64,000 nt of DNA from Cunninghamella blakesleeana (taxonomy: Eukaryota > Mucoromycota > Mucoromycetes > Mucorales > Cunninghamellaceae): contig JAFCIZ010000001.1 in assembly GCA_017871115.1 (NCBI GenBank), positions 4,693,501 through 4,757,500 of the forward strand. Direction: 5' to 3'. The notes under the pieces were generated by a model that was not told the DNA's origin, ran no database searches, and saw only the letters and a program-made list of their open reading frames with translations. The translations under genes were made by a program, and so were the position numbers. Position 1 is the stretch's first letter, and every line of letters begins with the position of its first letter. Of this stretch, positions 25,002-38,395 are shown piece by piece.

Positions 25002-26882
25002 ATGTCTTTATTATTACGTCCAAGTTTAGAAGAAGTAAAACAAATGATAGCCGAAGATAAAGGAAATACCATCCCTATCTATGCTGAATTAGAAGCCGAT
25101 TTTTTAACACCTGTAACAGCCTATCTTAAAGTAGCTGATCGTTGCGATTATTCTTTTTTATTTGAATCGGTAGCCGGTGGTGAAAATATTGGAAGATATT
25201 CATTTATTGGTGCAGGTAAAAAATAATAAAAAATTATAAAGACTCGTCATTATTAATATATATATATATATATTATATTATTACTTGAACAAGTTCAACA
25301 AACTGATATACTGTTTTATTTTTAGATCCTTACAAATTATTAAAGATAGGTCAAGACCAAGCTATTAATGGTGATCCTTTAAAAGCTATTGAAAATGAAT
25401 TAAAACCAATTAGATATGTAAAAATCCCAGATTTACCAAGTTTTACAGGTATATATAAAGATTAGCTACAATAGAACACGTAAAAAATAAAAATAAAAAT
25501 CTTAAATTAACATAATATAATATATATATATACAGGTGGAGCTGTTGGATATATTGGATTTGATTGCTTCGAATATTTTGAACCTAGTGTTAAAAGTGAA
25601 CTTAAAGATGTGATGGGTATTCCTGATTCAATATTTATGTTATGTGACACCATAGTTATTTTCGATAGAGTACGACAATTAATCAAAGTAGTATCACATT
25701 ATCGTAACGATACTAAAGATGTAGAAAATATTGAAAAGGAATATGCAAGAGCAGCTGGTGAAATCGAAACAACTGTATTTTTACTTAATCAAGAGCATAC
25801 ACCTCAAGTACATCAACCACCAATTCAATTAGGTAATGAAGCAACATCAAATGTTGGAAAGGAAGGATATATGGAATTTGTATCCAAATTAAAACATCAT
25901 ATTAAAGAAGGGGATATCTTTCAAACAGTACCATCTCAACGATTAGCAAGACCTACATCTTTACACCCTTTTAATGTGTACCGTCATTTAAGATCACTTA
26001 ATCCATCACCATATATGTTTTATGTTAATTTAAAGGAATTTACAATTGTGGGTGCTTCGCCTGAAATGTTAACAAAAGTACAAGATCGTGTGGTTTATAC
26101 ACATCCTATTGCTGGCACTCGAAAGCGTGGCAAAACACCTCAAGAAGATCAATCGTTAGCTGAAGATTTACTTTCGGATCCAAAAGAACGTGCGGAACAT
26201 GTCATGTTGGTAGATTTAGGTAGAAATGATGTCAATCGCGTTTGTGACCCTTCTTCTGTCAAAGTCGATAAATTAATGGAAATTGAATATTATTCCCATG
26301 TTATGCATATTGTATCAAATGTCTCAGGTACTTTACGTGAAGATAAAACTCCTTTTGATGCTTTTCGTGCAATTTTTCCTGCTGGTACAGTCTCTGGTGC
26401 TCCTAAAATTAAAGCTGTAGATCTTATTCGTCAATTAGAAAAAGAAAAAAGAGGTGTATACGCAGGGTAAATGAATAAAAATAGATATAATATAAAATGA
26501 GTGGATAAAACAATGATAATTATCGAGATAATAACATCACCTTGACTTTATATATATACAGCTCAGTAGGACACTTTGATTACTCTGGTGATTTAGACAC
26601 TTGTATTGCTATTCGAACAATGTTATTTAAAGATGGTGTAGCTTATTTACAAGGTATAAATAAAATAAAATGAAGAAGACAAAATAAAAGCTAAGATTGT
26701 CGTTTTACTTATCTATACCTATACTATTAATTTTTTCATTTTTATTATTAGCCGGTGGAGGTATTGTACACGACTCGGTAGAAGAAGAAGAATACCAGGA
26801 AACAATGAATAAAATGGGATCCAATCTTGCTACTATTACTCAATGCGAACAAAAAATTTATCAACAGCAATTAAATAACTAG
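25002..26882 (+). CDS. TRP2: Anthranilate synthase component I
   Basis: Converts chorismate to anthranilate with ammonia from the glutaminase subunit, the first step of tryptophan synthesis. Five exons (25002-25215, 25326-25448, 25536-26466, 26562-26653, 26752-26882) give about 496 residues. Motifs: feedback-site region [113 protein letters not shown] and the C-terminal AGGGIVHDS. All catalytic motifs are intact. A pyrimidine-rich tract (about 24885-24935) and a Gcn4-type site lie upstream. No glutaminase domain is fused. Confidence 0.96.
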
Positions 26883-27413
26883 ACAAGATAATTACTCTAA
26901 ATTTTGAAAAATAAATAAACTATTTATTATTATCATTACAATTATTTTAATATATTTGCCTATATGTTATCTTCAATATATAAATACAATCAATAGCCAT
27001 ATTTGGATTTTTTATCATTTTTAGCCCCATATTTAATCTAATCTATATGTACACTGAACCTTACAGACTATGCAAAGTTGATTATTCCTTTTATCAAAAA
27101 ACTAAAAAATGAAATGAAATAATAGTATGGCATTAGTAATATTTATTTCAATATTATAAACATATTAATATATATATAAGAACGCTTTACATACGCATAA
27201 CCAATATATAATCAATGACTAATTTTTCAGGCTTAGTGAATTACAATGTAGTAACAAAAAATTACATAATGATTTATAATGGTGTGACAAATTAAAAGAG
27301 CGCCATTTTTTAAAAAATCCTGTTGATCAAAAAACATTTAAAAGGCAAGTTTTCTCGCCCTTTATTTTTTAATTTATTTTATTTTATTTTAATAATAATA
27401 GTGATTAAAAAAA
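26883..27413. other. Intergenic, promoter of the quinone reductase gene
   Basis: 530 nt AT-rich. CGCCATTTT at 27301-27309 followed by a short T/A palindrome, about 110 nt before the next start codon. No other feature seen. Confidence 0.5.
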
Positions 27414-28650
27414 ATGAGCGCGCCAACTGGAAACGTTTTTGTCGTGTTGTACACTGTATACCACCATGTTTACAAGTTGGGTTTAGAAGTCCATAAAGGG
27501 TTACTTAGCACTGGTGTTAACAGTAAAATGTTCCAAGGTAAGTAAATAATTTTTTAAAAATCAATGTATGTTTATATTTATATATCTTTGATATTTGGTA
27601 TCTCACTTTCTTTATATGTTCGTATGCATCAAAAAGTTCAAGAAACTCTTCCAGAAGATCTTTTAAAAAAAATCAATGCTTCACCACGTCCTGACTTACC
27701 TATTATTCGGCCTGAGCAATTCACCGAAGCGGACGGTATTCTTTTTGGATTTCCTACAAGATTCGGGATGGTACCAAGTCAAGTAAAAGGGTAAAATGAT
27801 AAATAAATAAGTAAAACTGTACCAGATTAATATTTATTAATAGAGTTAATAATATGGAACAAATTATTTATGTAGATTACTTGATGGTACTGGTGCTCTT
27901 TTTGCTAGAGGCGACTTACATGGAAAATTTGCTGGTAACGAGAAGAAAAAAACAAAACATTTTTATCTTTTTATTTTCATGTGTATACATGGATGAGTAG
28001 TCTTACTTTAATTTATTTATATTCTATAGGAACGTTTTTCAGTACTGGTTCTTCAGTAATAATATATAAACTTTTTTTTATATTTGTAACTTTATTTAAT
28101 TATTGTAACTAACTTCTCTATTTTTTTTTTTAAAAAAAAAATGATATTCATATGTAGCACGGAGGTAAATATAAATATAAAAAAATGCCAATGATAAATT
28201 TATCTCTGATTTAACTTTTTTTTTTATTTATTCATGTACATATTCTTATTTTATCATTTTTAAAGGTCAAGAAAGGTAAATATTAATAGAGTTGTTATTT
28301 ATATTTTGTTATATATATATAATGTGACACTTGATAATTTTTACTTATATATTGTATTTATTTTTATAATCAATAGTAATGCTTTGACATTGATGCCATT
28401 CTTTGCTCATCATGGTATGCGATTTGTTCCCTTTGGACCTAGAAGTCAACACTTGAGTAATGTCGATGACGTTTTAGGAGCATCTTTCTGGGGAAGTGGT
28501 ACTTTGGCGGGACCTGGCAATAAAAGAGAAGTTGACCCAAGGGAATTAGAAATGGCTCGTATTCAAGGACAAGATTTTGGTGAATTAATCCAAACTTATA
28601 TTGCTGGAAAACAAGCAAGGGAACAACAAAAACAACAATCTAAATTGTAA
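27414..28650 (+). CDS. WrbA/Pst2-type NAD(P)H:quinone oxidoreductase
   Basis: Flavodoxin-like FMN enzyme reducing quinones by two electrons, a family found at eisosomes and in stress defence (Pst2/Ycp4/Rfs1). Seven exons, 217 residues: 27414-27537, 27637-27790, 27876-27934, 28030-28055, 28158-28164, 28266-28275 and 28377-28650. Motifs: [16 protein letters not shown] (N-terminal FMN strand, with Y-HVY in place of the usual Y-HI), [53 protein letters not shown] and the closing [11 protein letters not shown]. Exons 5 and 6 are only 7 and 10 nt; together they code the HGGQE part of the conserved FMN-loop motif, and only their inclusion keeps frame and motif. Confidence 0.93.
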
Positions 28651-29537
28651 CTAAAAATATGTTTTGGATTAATAAAATCATCATATCAATGATATCAAAA
28701 TATCTCAAATAATATATAAAAACAGAAGTATCATTTATTATTATTATTATTATACCTCGTTATCTCTCTATTTTTTTTTTTTTTGTTTTTGTTTGATATC
28801 TGATTCTAAAATAATAATAGATAAGGAAAAACCTATGATCAATTATTGCTCTTTAAAAAAAAAAGCAAATAAACAGTGTCTTGTTCTTTTTTTTTAATAG
28901 CAATAATCTTAGTCTTTCTTTTTTTTCTTTTTTAAAATGGATATGTAACTTTTTAAACCTCAACAATGAAACATTATAGTCTTTTTAATACCAAGCAAAT
29001 CAAGTCGATCGATTTAGAATACTAGTTTTGACATAATACCACGTTTTTTTAGTTATATAAAAGAATATTATTCCGCCAATGACAATTTATCGGATTAGAA
29101 AATATATTATATAAGTATCAATAAATAGGTGAAAGTGAAAAAAAAGTAAAAACTATCAAAGTATTTTAAGTATATATATATATATATATATTATTATTAT
29201 CTTATCAATTAGAAGCGCTTATTTTATTATCAGTAAAATAGAGTATATGTATGGCAAAATGACCCTAAAGTATCTGTAATTCAAAAAGATGATACAAAGT
29301 AATATATATATATATAAGTTCAACTTTTTTTAAAATAAAAAATTAAAGTTACACAGATATATATTTTTTTTTATCTTTATTTTATTTTTTTAACCTTCTT
29401 TTTTTCTTTTCTCTCTCCCCTCTCTCTCTTTTTTTTTTTTTTTTTTTCTCTTTTTCTCTCTCTGACTATTACTACTTATTAAAGAAAAGGAAAGAAACAT
29501 AATATATATACATATATATTGTTATATATTTGTTTGA
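28651..29537. promoter_or_regulatory. Intergenic, promoter of the RasGEF gene
   Basis: AT-rich with several T runs. A 70-nt uninterrupted pyrimidine tract at 29394-29463 ends 74 nt before the RasGEF start codon. A CCAAT box (gccaatgac) is near 29073-29080. No ORF of note. Confidence 0.5.
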
Positions 29538-29687
29538 ATGACTGCACTACCTGAAATTATATGTCGAGTAAGAGCAATATACCCATTTCATTCAAATGAA
29601 AGAGCTTCTCTAACTTTTGCACCTGGGGACGAAATCGATGTATTGAGTAAATTAGAATCTGGTTGGTGGGATGGCTGGTAAACATAT

Positions 29688-29738
<51 letters not shown>

Positions 29739-32700
29739 ATAACGCAAAGAGTGAAAATAAAATGGAATAAGAAAATTAAAAAGAAATTATAAATATAAAT
29801 ATACTGTTTTTTAATTAGTTTATCCTTTATTTTTAAATGTATTAATAAATTATATTTTAAACTAGGTGTAATGGAAAACGAGGATGGTTCCCATATAATT
29901 ATGTGGAAGTCATTCAAGAAGGAAATTTAGATCAGTTTAGCGGTATTGATACAAACAACAACGATGATATTATAAGAGAAGAGGAAACCATTCCCCAACA
30001 ACTACAACATAATCTTAGTAATAATAGCCACAATAAAAACAATAAAAACAATAACAGCTATCAAAATATAAATGACAACTTAAATAATAATTACAATAAC
30101 AACAGTAACAATAAAAGTCAAGTATACCAACGACCAGATGTATATCAACAAAGGCGACAACAACCACAACAGCACTCCAATAGTATTATGGACCATCGAT
30201 TATCTTTTCTTGCCTACCAACCTCAACAAAGAAGCATGACTGCCTCACCACCTCCTTCTAATAGAAAATACATGGATGATGAAGACTATGAAGATGCTCA
30301 TTCCGATACTAGTCTTGATATAAACTTACCTCATGGTTGGCAATTAATGGTTGCGGATGATGGTGAAACATATTACTATTATAATCATCTAACAGGTGGC
30401 ATGCGTTTTAAACATCCTGGATTACCCGAGTCTGATAATGAATCCGATATGACAAGTGATGATGATGACTATAATGACAACATTAATAAGCGTTCAACAA
30501 TTACATCAACTTCTACTGCTCAACCAAGATATTTTGAAGAACGTAGAATTATAACAGCTGATGCTTTAAAAAGACTTAGTGTTGCCACTAGTGATGATGA
30601 TTCAAAGCAAGATAAATATCATTCAGCCCCATCCAATGCTGATGATGGTTTAGAAAAGGTAAAATTTTAATTATTATTATTTTTATTTTTTTTAAAAAAA
30701 TAAAAATAAAAATAAAAATAAAAAACAATCTATATTAAACGAAAATAATAACTTTCTTTTCTTTTCTTTTTTAGATAATGACTTCTTGGGTACAAAGAGA
30801 AACACCTCAAGGCAGACCTTATTTTTGCAATTTAATCACTCAGGAAACAACATGGAATTATGAGGATATAGATCCATTAACTGGCCATTTAAGAAAATCC
30901 AATCAAATAGAAGATGAAGATATCGATGATGAAAAGGATTCATCATCGCAAACTTCTGATCCACAATTTAATAAAGGAACGCCAACACGTAATATATCAC
31001 CTAGCAATAATAATGGAACCACTGAATTTATGGATAATGAAAATAATATGGATTCAGAATCATCAAAAATATCATGGTCATCTCTTTCTACAGATATTGC
31101 TTTATCTATTCATCAATTAACGACTTCCTCTCAACAAGGTCATCGCCATAAACTAGTGGTTAACACTTCAAGTATTGTACAAAGTATTCGTATCATGTTA
31201 TATGCAAGTGGATCCATGGAAAAAGATGCATCACAAACCCAAGAACCGGCTTTAAGGGAACCAAGAAGAGCTGTCATGGCCTCCTTATCAAAGCTAGTTC
31301 TTTCGACAAAAATGGCAGCAGAATCAAATGTGGATAGTGCAAATGCAATGGATACGTTGATGAAAGTACAAAAGGATGCCAACGATGTTCTTGCATCAGT
31401 TAGAAATTTTGTAACAACCTGTCAACAAGGGCAAATTAAAATCGTCAATATTGATCCTCGCCTTGTAAATACACCAGCAGATAATAATAATAACATTAAT
31501 AATAGTAATAGTAATAATAGTAATAGTAATAATAGTAATAATAATATCGCAAAAAGGAAAAAACAAAATCAAGAAGAAGATACAAAATTATCAGAAGCAA
31601 CTGGCATGTCGTCTACCATGGTACAAAAAGCAAAATATCCGTTAAATCAAGATTTAGTAGTTAGTTTACGTACTCATGCTAATCAAATCTATGGGTCAAC
31701 CGATGCTTTATCTACTTCGGTTTCATTTTTATTAACTTTACATCGTGGTTATCAACACCCATCCGATAATAGTGAAGAAAATGAACACACTTACACCAAA
31801 AAACATTACGCTCAATTGTATGAAGATAGTATGGAAGAAAATCACGGTAAAGCAAACATTGTTCACCTCTTTCGAAGTTTATCGGGCCATCTTAGCCAAT
31901 TTTTAAGTATCTTGGAAGATATTGATGTACCAGCACATATGAATATAGATAATGAATTACCTTCTTTACGCTCTTTTCAATCAGATAAGCAATCATTATA
32001 CAATGGGGTTGGGCAACTTTTTAATACGATACAAAAATTAACCGATCAGCTAACTGAGCGTACTGAAGCAGTCCAAGCTATTGATAATGCTATTGCAAGG
32101 GTTGAAAGAAGCATGGAATCAATATTAACAGATGTAGGAGAAATGGTTTTACAAAGACATGCTTGGATGGTACGAAAAGAAGAAAAATCAAGTAATACAA
32201 ATATGAACAATGAAAATGACGGTACTACATCGAATTTATCTCCCTTAACACCTCATTTTTATGACGCAAATGAAGAACAACAACAAGATGATGAACCAAA
32301 TGGACCTGCTTTGGCTTTATTTAATGGTGTAGACGACGTAAGAAGAAGAGGAACTTTACCATCTATACGTAAACAAAGAACAAAACCTACTTCAGATGAT
32401 AAGACTATCACTAATTGGTTCTTGGCTCCTGATTATAAACCTGAAGAATTGGTATTTAGCAGTGACAACAATGTAAAAGGGGGAACTCTGGCTGCTCTGG
32501 TAGAAAAATTAACAATGCATGATGGCTTTGGTAATATATATAATTAAACTTAAATATAAATGTCACCATCATTATTTTTATTATTATTTTTAATTATTCA
32601 TCTTTATATATATATATATATATATTAACATATTTTCTTTTTCTTTTTATAGATCTTAATTATCTTAGTACTTTCTTGTTAACCTATCGGTCATTTTGTG

Positions 32701-33926
32701 CAACGGAAGAATTCGTTAATTTATTACAAGATAGATATAATTTACAGGCACCAGATGATTTAACACCTGAACAACTTGAAATTTGGACAGAAACAAAACA
32801 AAAACTTGTACGTTTACGTGTTTTCAATGTTCTTAAAAATTGGTTAGAAAATTATTATTATGAAGAAGATGAATTTATTTTAGGAAGATTAGAATTCTTC
32901 ACGAATACGGTGATTCGTGATGCAAGTCCATTTAGCGCCGATCAATTAAATAGATTAATAAGAAAACGTAAAGAAGCGGATAATAATCAAGCAGGATTGA
33001 AAAAAATGGTACCTATTAAAGCACAAGGTCAACCTTCCCCTATTATACCTAAAAATATGTCTAATTTCCAATTGATGGATACTAACCCTAAAGAAATGGC
33101 TAGACAATTATCTATCTTGGATTTTAAACTTTATAGTAGTATTCGACCTATTGAATGTTTAAATAAGGCTTGGTCAAGAGATATTATGAAAAATGGTGTC
33201 CCTATTGCTATTAACGTCATTCAATCCATTGATTATTGTAATCGTTTAACATCTTGGGTAACGCATAGCATTTTAGAACATGAAGAAGCTAAAAAACGGA
33301 TTGGCGTTATTAAATATTGGGCTCATGTAGCTGAACATTGTCGAACTCTGAATAATTTTAATACCTGTATGGCAATTATATCAGCCTTTGATAATAGCGC
33401 AATTGGTAGATTAAAGAAAACATGGGAGGTAATATATTATTATTATTATTATTTTTATTATAAAAACAATTATAATTTCTATTTTACCATTTACTTATTT
33501 ATATTTATTCATTCTACCTAACATTAGTTACTTGGTAATCGAACAAGTCAAATACTACAACAAATTAGAAAACTTATGGGGGCAAATCGAAATTTTACAG
33601 AATATCGTGAAGTCATTCATTCTGTCAATCCACCCTGTATTCCATTTTTAGGTATTTATTTACAGGATTTAACATTTATTGAAGATGGTAATCAAGATTT
33701 TATTAAAAAATCCGAAGGACTTATTAATTTTGCAAAAAGACAAAAATGTGCTGAAGTAATTCAAGAAATTAAACAATTTCAAAGCTCTTCATATACTTTC
33801 CATGTTGTCCCTGAATTACAAGAATTTATAAAAGGGCATTTGGAGTCAAGTCGTGATGTGGAAACATTATACGAACGATCGTTACAGATAGAACCTCGTG
33901 AAACAACAACTAATGTTTTAGCATAA
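29538..33926 (+). CDS. SH3-WW-RasGEF (Cdc25-type) Ras exchange factor
   Basis: Guanine-nucleotide exchange factor for Ras-like GTPases. Five exons, about 1,290 residues. Order: SH3 (CRVRAIYPFHSNERASLTF, GDEIDVLSKLESGWWDGW|CNGKRGWFPYNYVEV), Asn/Gln-rich linker, WW-like 1 (LPHGWQLMVADDGETYYYYN, second Trp replaced by Phe), WW 2 (SWVQRETPQGRPYFCN, QETTW), a long middle region with helical segments, RasGEF_N (LNYLSTFLLTYRSFC, VLKNWLENYYYEED) and the catalytic Cdc25 domain (LTSWVTHSILEHEEAKKRI, FNTCMAIISAFDNSAIGRLK, NPPCIPFLGIYLQDLTFIEDG). Intron 1 splits the SH3 domain and contains a CA/TA repeat. Expected to act at the plasma membrane; the target GTPase is not predictable. Confidence 0.94.
29689..29731. 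repeat. (CA)n(TA)n microsatellite in intron 1 of the RasGEF gene
   Basis: A CA tract (29689-29700) runs directly into a TA tract (29701-29731) just after the SH3 exon donor. Confidence 0.85.
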
Positions 33927-34595
33927 TTATTTATTTTATTTATTTACTACTACTAATCCTTACTCTCATCTCATTTATTTATTCTATTCTCTCTATCTTT
34001 ATTACACACATACACACACACGCACATACACTCACTCCTTCTTACCTGCCTTTTTTTTTATTATCATCATTTGTTATTATATCTATAGTTATTATTATAA
34101 TTAATATATAATATTTATTTCTACTGATATCAAATTATTTACTCTAGAGCACGCATATTTATATATATAAAACTTTATTTACTATAATAAAAGATAATTT
34201 ACCATATTAATCCAAAAGCATTGCATGAAGACTTGATATAAACAAATATAAAACCAGCTATATTAACAATGGCAAAGTAGTAATAAATAATAAAGTTTTG
34301 ACAAAAATAAAATTCGTTTTACGTTACACTGATTACTTAAAAAGTAAATTTGAAGTGTGATAGATTCTTTTTACTACGGAAAGATGTGAAATAGGATCTT
34401 ACCATCTTGGTCTTGACCGTAGCAGCATTTTTTGGAAAGGTAATCGGTGTTTAAACTTGGTCTTAATATCACCAGCCATCTATCTGTTTCTTTTTTTAAC
34501 TTTTTTTTTAACGCTCCTTTTTATTTTCTTTTTTCTTTCTTTCTATTATTGCTATTATTATTTTTTATTCTTATTATATTTAAATAATACATATT
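33927..34595. other. Intergenic between the RasGEF and arrestin genes
   Basis: A pyrimidine-rich, CA-containing stretch at 33946-34058 follows the RasGEF stop. The 9-mer CTTGGTCTT occurs at 34406 and again at 34456, and a second pyrimidine-rich block (about 34485-34560) precedes the arrestin ATG. A non-coding 5' exon in this part is possible but not shown. Confidence 0.45.
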
Positions 34596-37297
34596 ATGTT
34601 ATTATCAAGCAAAAAGAAAGAGTTTTATATAAATTTATTTAATGATAGATATTATTTCCCAGGTGATATAATTAAAGGTAAATTTTAGTAGAAAAATACA
34701 TTAAAGATCTATTTAAAGTATTTTATATATATGATCCTTATATTTATATATTTTATAGGTGAAGTTGTTTTAGATTTAGATAAACCAACAAAAACTAATT
34801 GTATTCGTGTTACTTTAAGTGGTGATGTTCAATCGGATGGATCAACTATTACTCTAATTTCAAAAACTTGGTATTTGGCAACCTCTCCTTTAAATGACGG
34901 TAAAGCTTACATGCTTGATGCACAGCAACATCGTTTCCCTTTTGAATTTACTATCCCTACTGACGAAGGACCTTTCCCAAGTGCTGCTCAGGTAAATATT
35001 AATAATAGCTATAATAAAAAAGGATTAAGTACATATATACACAAGGATGATGAATGTAAATAAAACTATCACATGGGTCTTTTAGTATATCATAGGGTTT
35101 TGTTTAAGAAAAAATTGTTAAAATGACAAAAAAATTTATTTTTATTTATCAATGGTTATTATTATTATAGATATCGTCAACAATAGGTGTAAAATATACC
35201 TTAGCAGCTTATCATGATCGACCATTTGTATTTTTTGATAAATTTGTGACTCAAGTGAAACAAGATATTCGGATTCTTGAACGTATAGATGTTTCTCAAC
35301 CAGAATACTGTGCTAAAGGAAAAGTTTATGAAGAATCACCCGTTTTTGGTAGTAATGACCCTAGAAAAATTCAACTATCTGTTGTATTACCACGTTATGC
35401 TATTGTTAGAGGTAAAATATAATTTATACATGCACTTATATATATATACATATGTATGTTAAATAGTCGATATTAATATATAAATATTAAATTTTTATAG
35501 GCGATATTTTACCTATTGAATTGAAGATAAAACATTATAAGCCAATTATTCAAGAAGAGGGTATTAAATTGTATTTAATAAGAAGAGTATATGATGGCAA
35601 GAAAAAGTAAGTTAAATTGATATATAGATATGTTAAAAAAACAGTTGAATAAATTCAGAGTTTTAAATTTTTAATTTTATAATTTCTTTTTTTTTTTTTT
35701 TTACTTTAGAAGGAAATTACTAGAAAGGAAATCCATTAAGTCAAATATATTAGATATCAATATACCTGATTCAGCAACATCATTTGAACAAGAAATCAGA
35801 ACCAAACTTTTAATTCCAAGTATTGCAGCCCCAACTATTGAAAACGATATTTTAAAAGTTGAATATTCTTTACGCGCGGTTATTAATATCAACGATGCAA
35901 ACAACAAACATCACGAAAATTACATAAATTTAGAATCTAGTATTATTATTGGCACTTTTCCTAAACCGGATTTATGTATTGATGATGATGATGATGATGA
36001 AGTAGACAATGAAAATGGAAATGAAATAATGGAAAATGAAGATATTGAACCACTTGCAGAAGAACAGGATATAATAGAAAATAGCGGCCATATTAAAGAG
36101 AAAGATGATACTAATAACAAGGTTACCAATGATAATAATATAAGTGATGAAGAAATTGAAAATATTACACCAAAAATTATTAAACTTCAGCTAAAAGAAT
36201 CCAATTCATCTGATTCTACTATTGATACTAACAAACCATTACCCAATCCGTCATCCCCAGTATCAACTACATCATCATCACGTTTATCCATTGCAACTAC
36301 ATCTCCTTCAACACCGTCGTCTGCTACCGTTATTGATCCTACTTTTAAACGAGAATCATCCCATATCTCTTCACCCGATAACACTCATTCTCATTTACAT
36401 CGCCATGCATCAGCTGCAGCCGCTTTATCAACTTCATCTCCAGACTCACAATTCCCACCACCAGGTGTTCGTAGAACTCAAAGTTCTTTTACTCCAACAT
36501 CAACCCAGCCTACCTCTCCACATAATGCTTTCCCTTCTAACACTATGCATCAATCTAATGCATCATCAGTAAATATCCCAAGCCCATTAAATAAAACAAA
36601 TTCATTTTCATCACCAAGCCATAACCATTCAAACACTACATCCAACGTATCCTTTCCCCCAAGTAATATTCAATCTCCACCAATGGCTAATATGCCTGAC
36701 ATTTCATCATATATACCATCTAAATCTCCTAGTCCTCGCCCATCATCTATTTCCTCTCCTGTATTTCTTTGTAATACTACTGCTCATCTCGATGATCAAC
36801 TTGCTCCATCTGGATTTCCACAACCTACACCACTTAGCACTTCACCATCTATGATAACTCCAATCCCAATGCCAACCAATTCATATTCTAATAATACCAA
36901 TAGCCAATACAATAGCAACAACCCTTCCATTTATAATAATACTAATAGCACTAATAATATTAATAATAATAATAATAACTATTATAATAATAATAATAAT
37001 GACTATTATAACAATAACAATAATAATCAGTATTATCATCAATATAATCAACCATCTTATCCAAATACGAACATGCCATTACCTCAACAACATGGAAATA
37101 ATTCCATGGATATGAGTAACAACAATTCGCAAGCATATAATAATTCATTTATCATGCCAGACCATACACATCATCTTCCACAAAAACAACAAGGTTTTCC
37201 TTCCTATCCATCGCAGCCACCTTATTCTCAATATCCGGCACAACAACCCTATTCACAATATCCTGCACATCCATCATATCCATCATATCCTTCTTAA
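34596..37297 (+). CDS. Alpha-arrestin (ART-like ubiquitin-ligase adaptor)
   Basis: Adaptor that recruits Rsp5-type ubiquitin ligases to plasma-membrane cargo for endocytosis. Start inferred at ATG 34596, giving MLLSSKKKEFYINLF then DRYYFPGDIIKGEVVLDLDK, the usual arrestin N-terminal strand. Exon 1 ends at 34677 and exon 2 is 34759-34991, followed by four more. Arrestin_N carries KTWYLATSPLNDG and HRFPFEFTIPTDEGPFPSA; Arrestin_C carries IQLSVVLPRYAIVRGDILPI and EYSLRAVI. A large disordered Ser/Pro/Asn-rich tail of over 400 residues follows, ending in repeats of the type YSQYPAQQP. No clear PPxY was seen, although PSYP/PPYS motifs are frequent; ligase docking is therefore inferred from the family. 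Confidence 0.88.
36950..37050. repeat. Degenerate (AAT/TAT)n coding Asn/Tyr-rich segment
   Basis: Imperfect AAT/TAT/AAC triplets in frame in the arrestin tail encode runs of Asn broken by Tyr. The same triplet family expands in several other genes of the window. Confidence 0.8.
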
Positions 37298-38395
37298 TTT
37301 ATCACATTATAGATTTTATTTTTACTTCATGTTACTTATTTTACCATTTTTAATAAATAATCACTTATATATTTGAAATGATTAATAGTGTATAAAATAA
37401 TAAACCATTTAATTAGAGAATTATTAGAATGTATTATAAATTTATACTATTACAGATAGCCATTCTCCAATAAAGATAATAATAATAATATTCTAGTAAA
37501 CAAACTAAAAAGGTAACATTGTGATATTTGAAAGATTTAAAATCTTTTTAAATTTGAAAAAATGAATATCAAGACAACTTTTTTCAGATGCTTGTTTAGT
37601 TGTAATCTTTTTTCTGCTATAAAAATAGGTTTTTTTTTCTTTCTTTTTTTAAATCAATTTTTACTAATGAATGTATATTGCAAATGATATAAATTGATTT
37701 TTAAAAACTGGAAGTTTCTAACGTATATTAAAGTGTACGGATTAATAATAAATATATATAAAGTATAAGTCATAAGATGCCTGTTTTTTGAAATTTTTAA
37801 AAAGCTGATAGATCTTATGTTGATTGTTTCATCTATATGTATCTTTCTATTAGTTATTTTATAGTAAGACTCATACCAGAATGTGTGTATCAGAAGTAAA
37901 TTAAATCATACAATTTATTTAAATACAGTTTTATTATATAAAATTTGATCTTTTATTTTCAAAAAACTTAAATATTCCAAAGTACTTTTAAATTTTTAAT
38001 TTTTAAATTTATTTTAATGTCGATAAATTCAACAAATACGTTTATTTTTTTACGAACGTACGTAAATAATTAAAAATGATACACAAACTCTTTTAGCAAT
38101 ACGTATATTATGCCCAAACTACATAAAAAAAACATTGACGTAGGATTGCTCTTAAATATAACGCCATTTTAACATAAATAAATAAATAAATAAAAAAAGT
38201 TTTAGAAACTAATAAAAATTTCAAAGTAGAATTGTAAAATGACTATATTATATTTAATACATAATAAATAATTATTTTTGCTAACCAGTGTGTATTAAAA
38301 AGTGTACGCTGAGTGGAAAAAAATTAAAAGCGGAGAAATTCAATTTTTTTTTTTAACTCTTTTCTTCAAAAATTATTATTATTATTATCAACATT
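37298..38395. other. Intergenic, 1.1 kb
   Basis: AT-rich spacer. CGCCATTTT at 38162-38170 lies 234 nt before the NUBPL start. A T-only or C/T run at 37629-37650 has no gene after it. Nothing else supported. Confidence 0.5.

Noticed and set aside
36029..36572. Overlapping frames in the arrestin tail on both strands
   Set aside because: Shadow frames made by Ser/Asp triplet repeats; the arrestin frame is continuous with the conserved domain.
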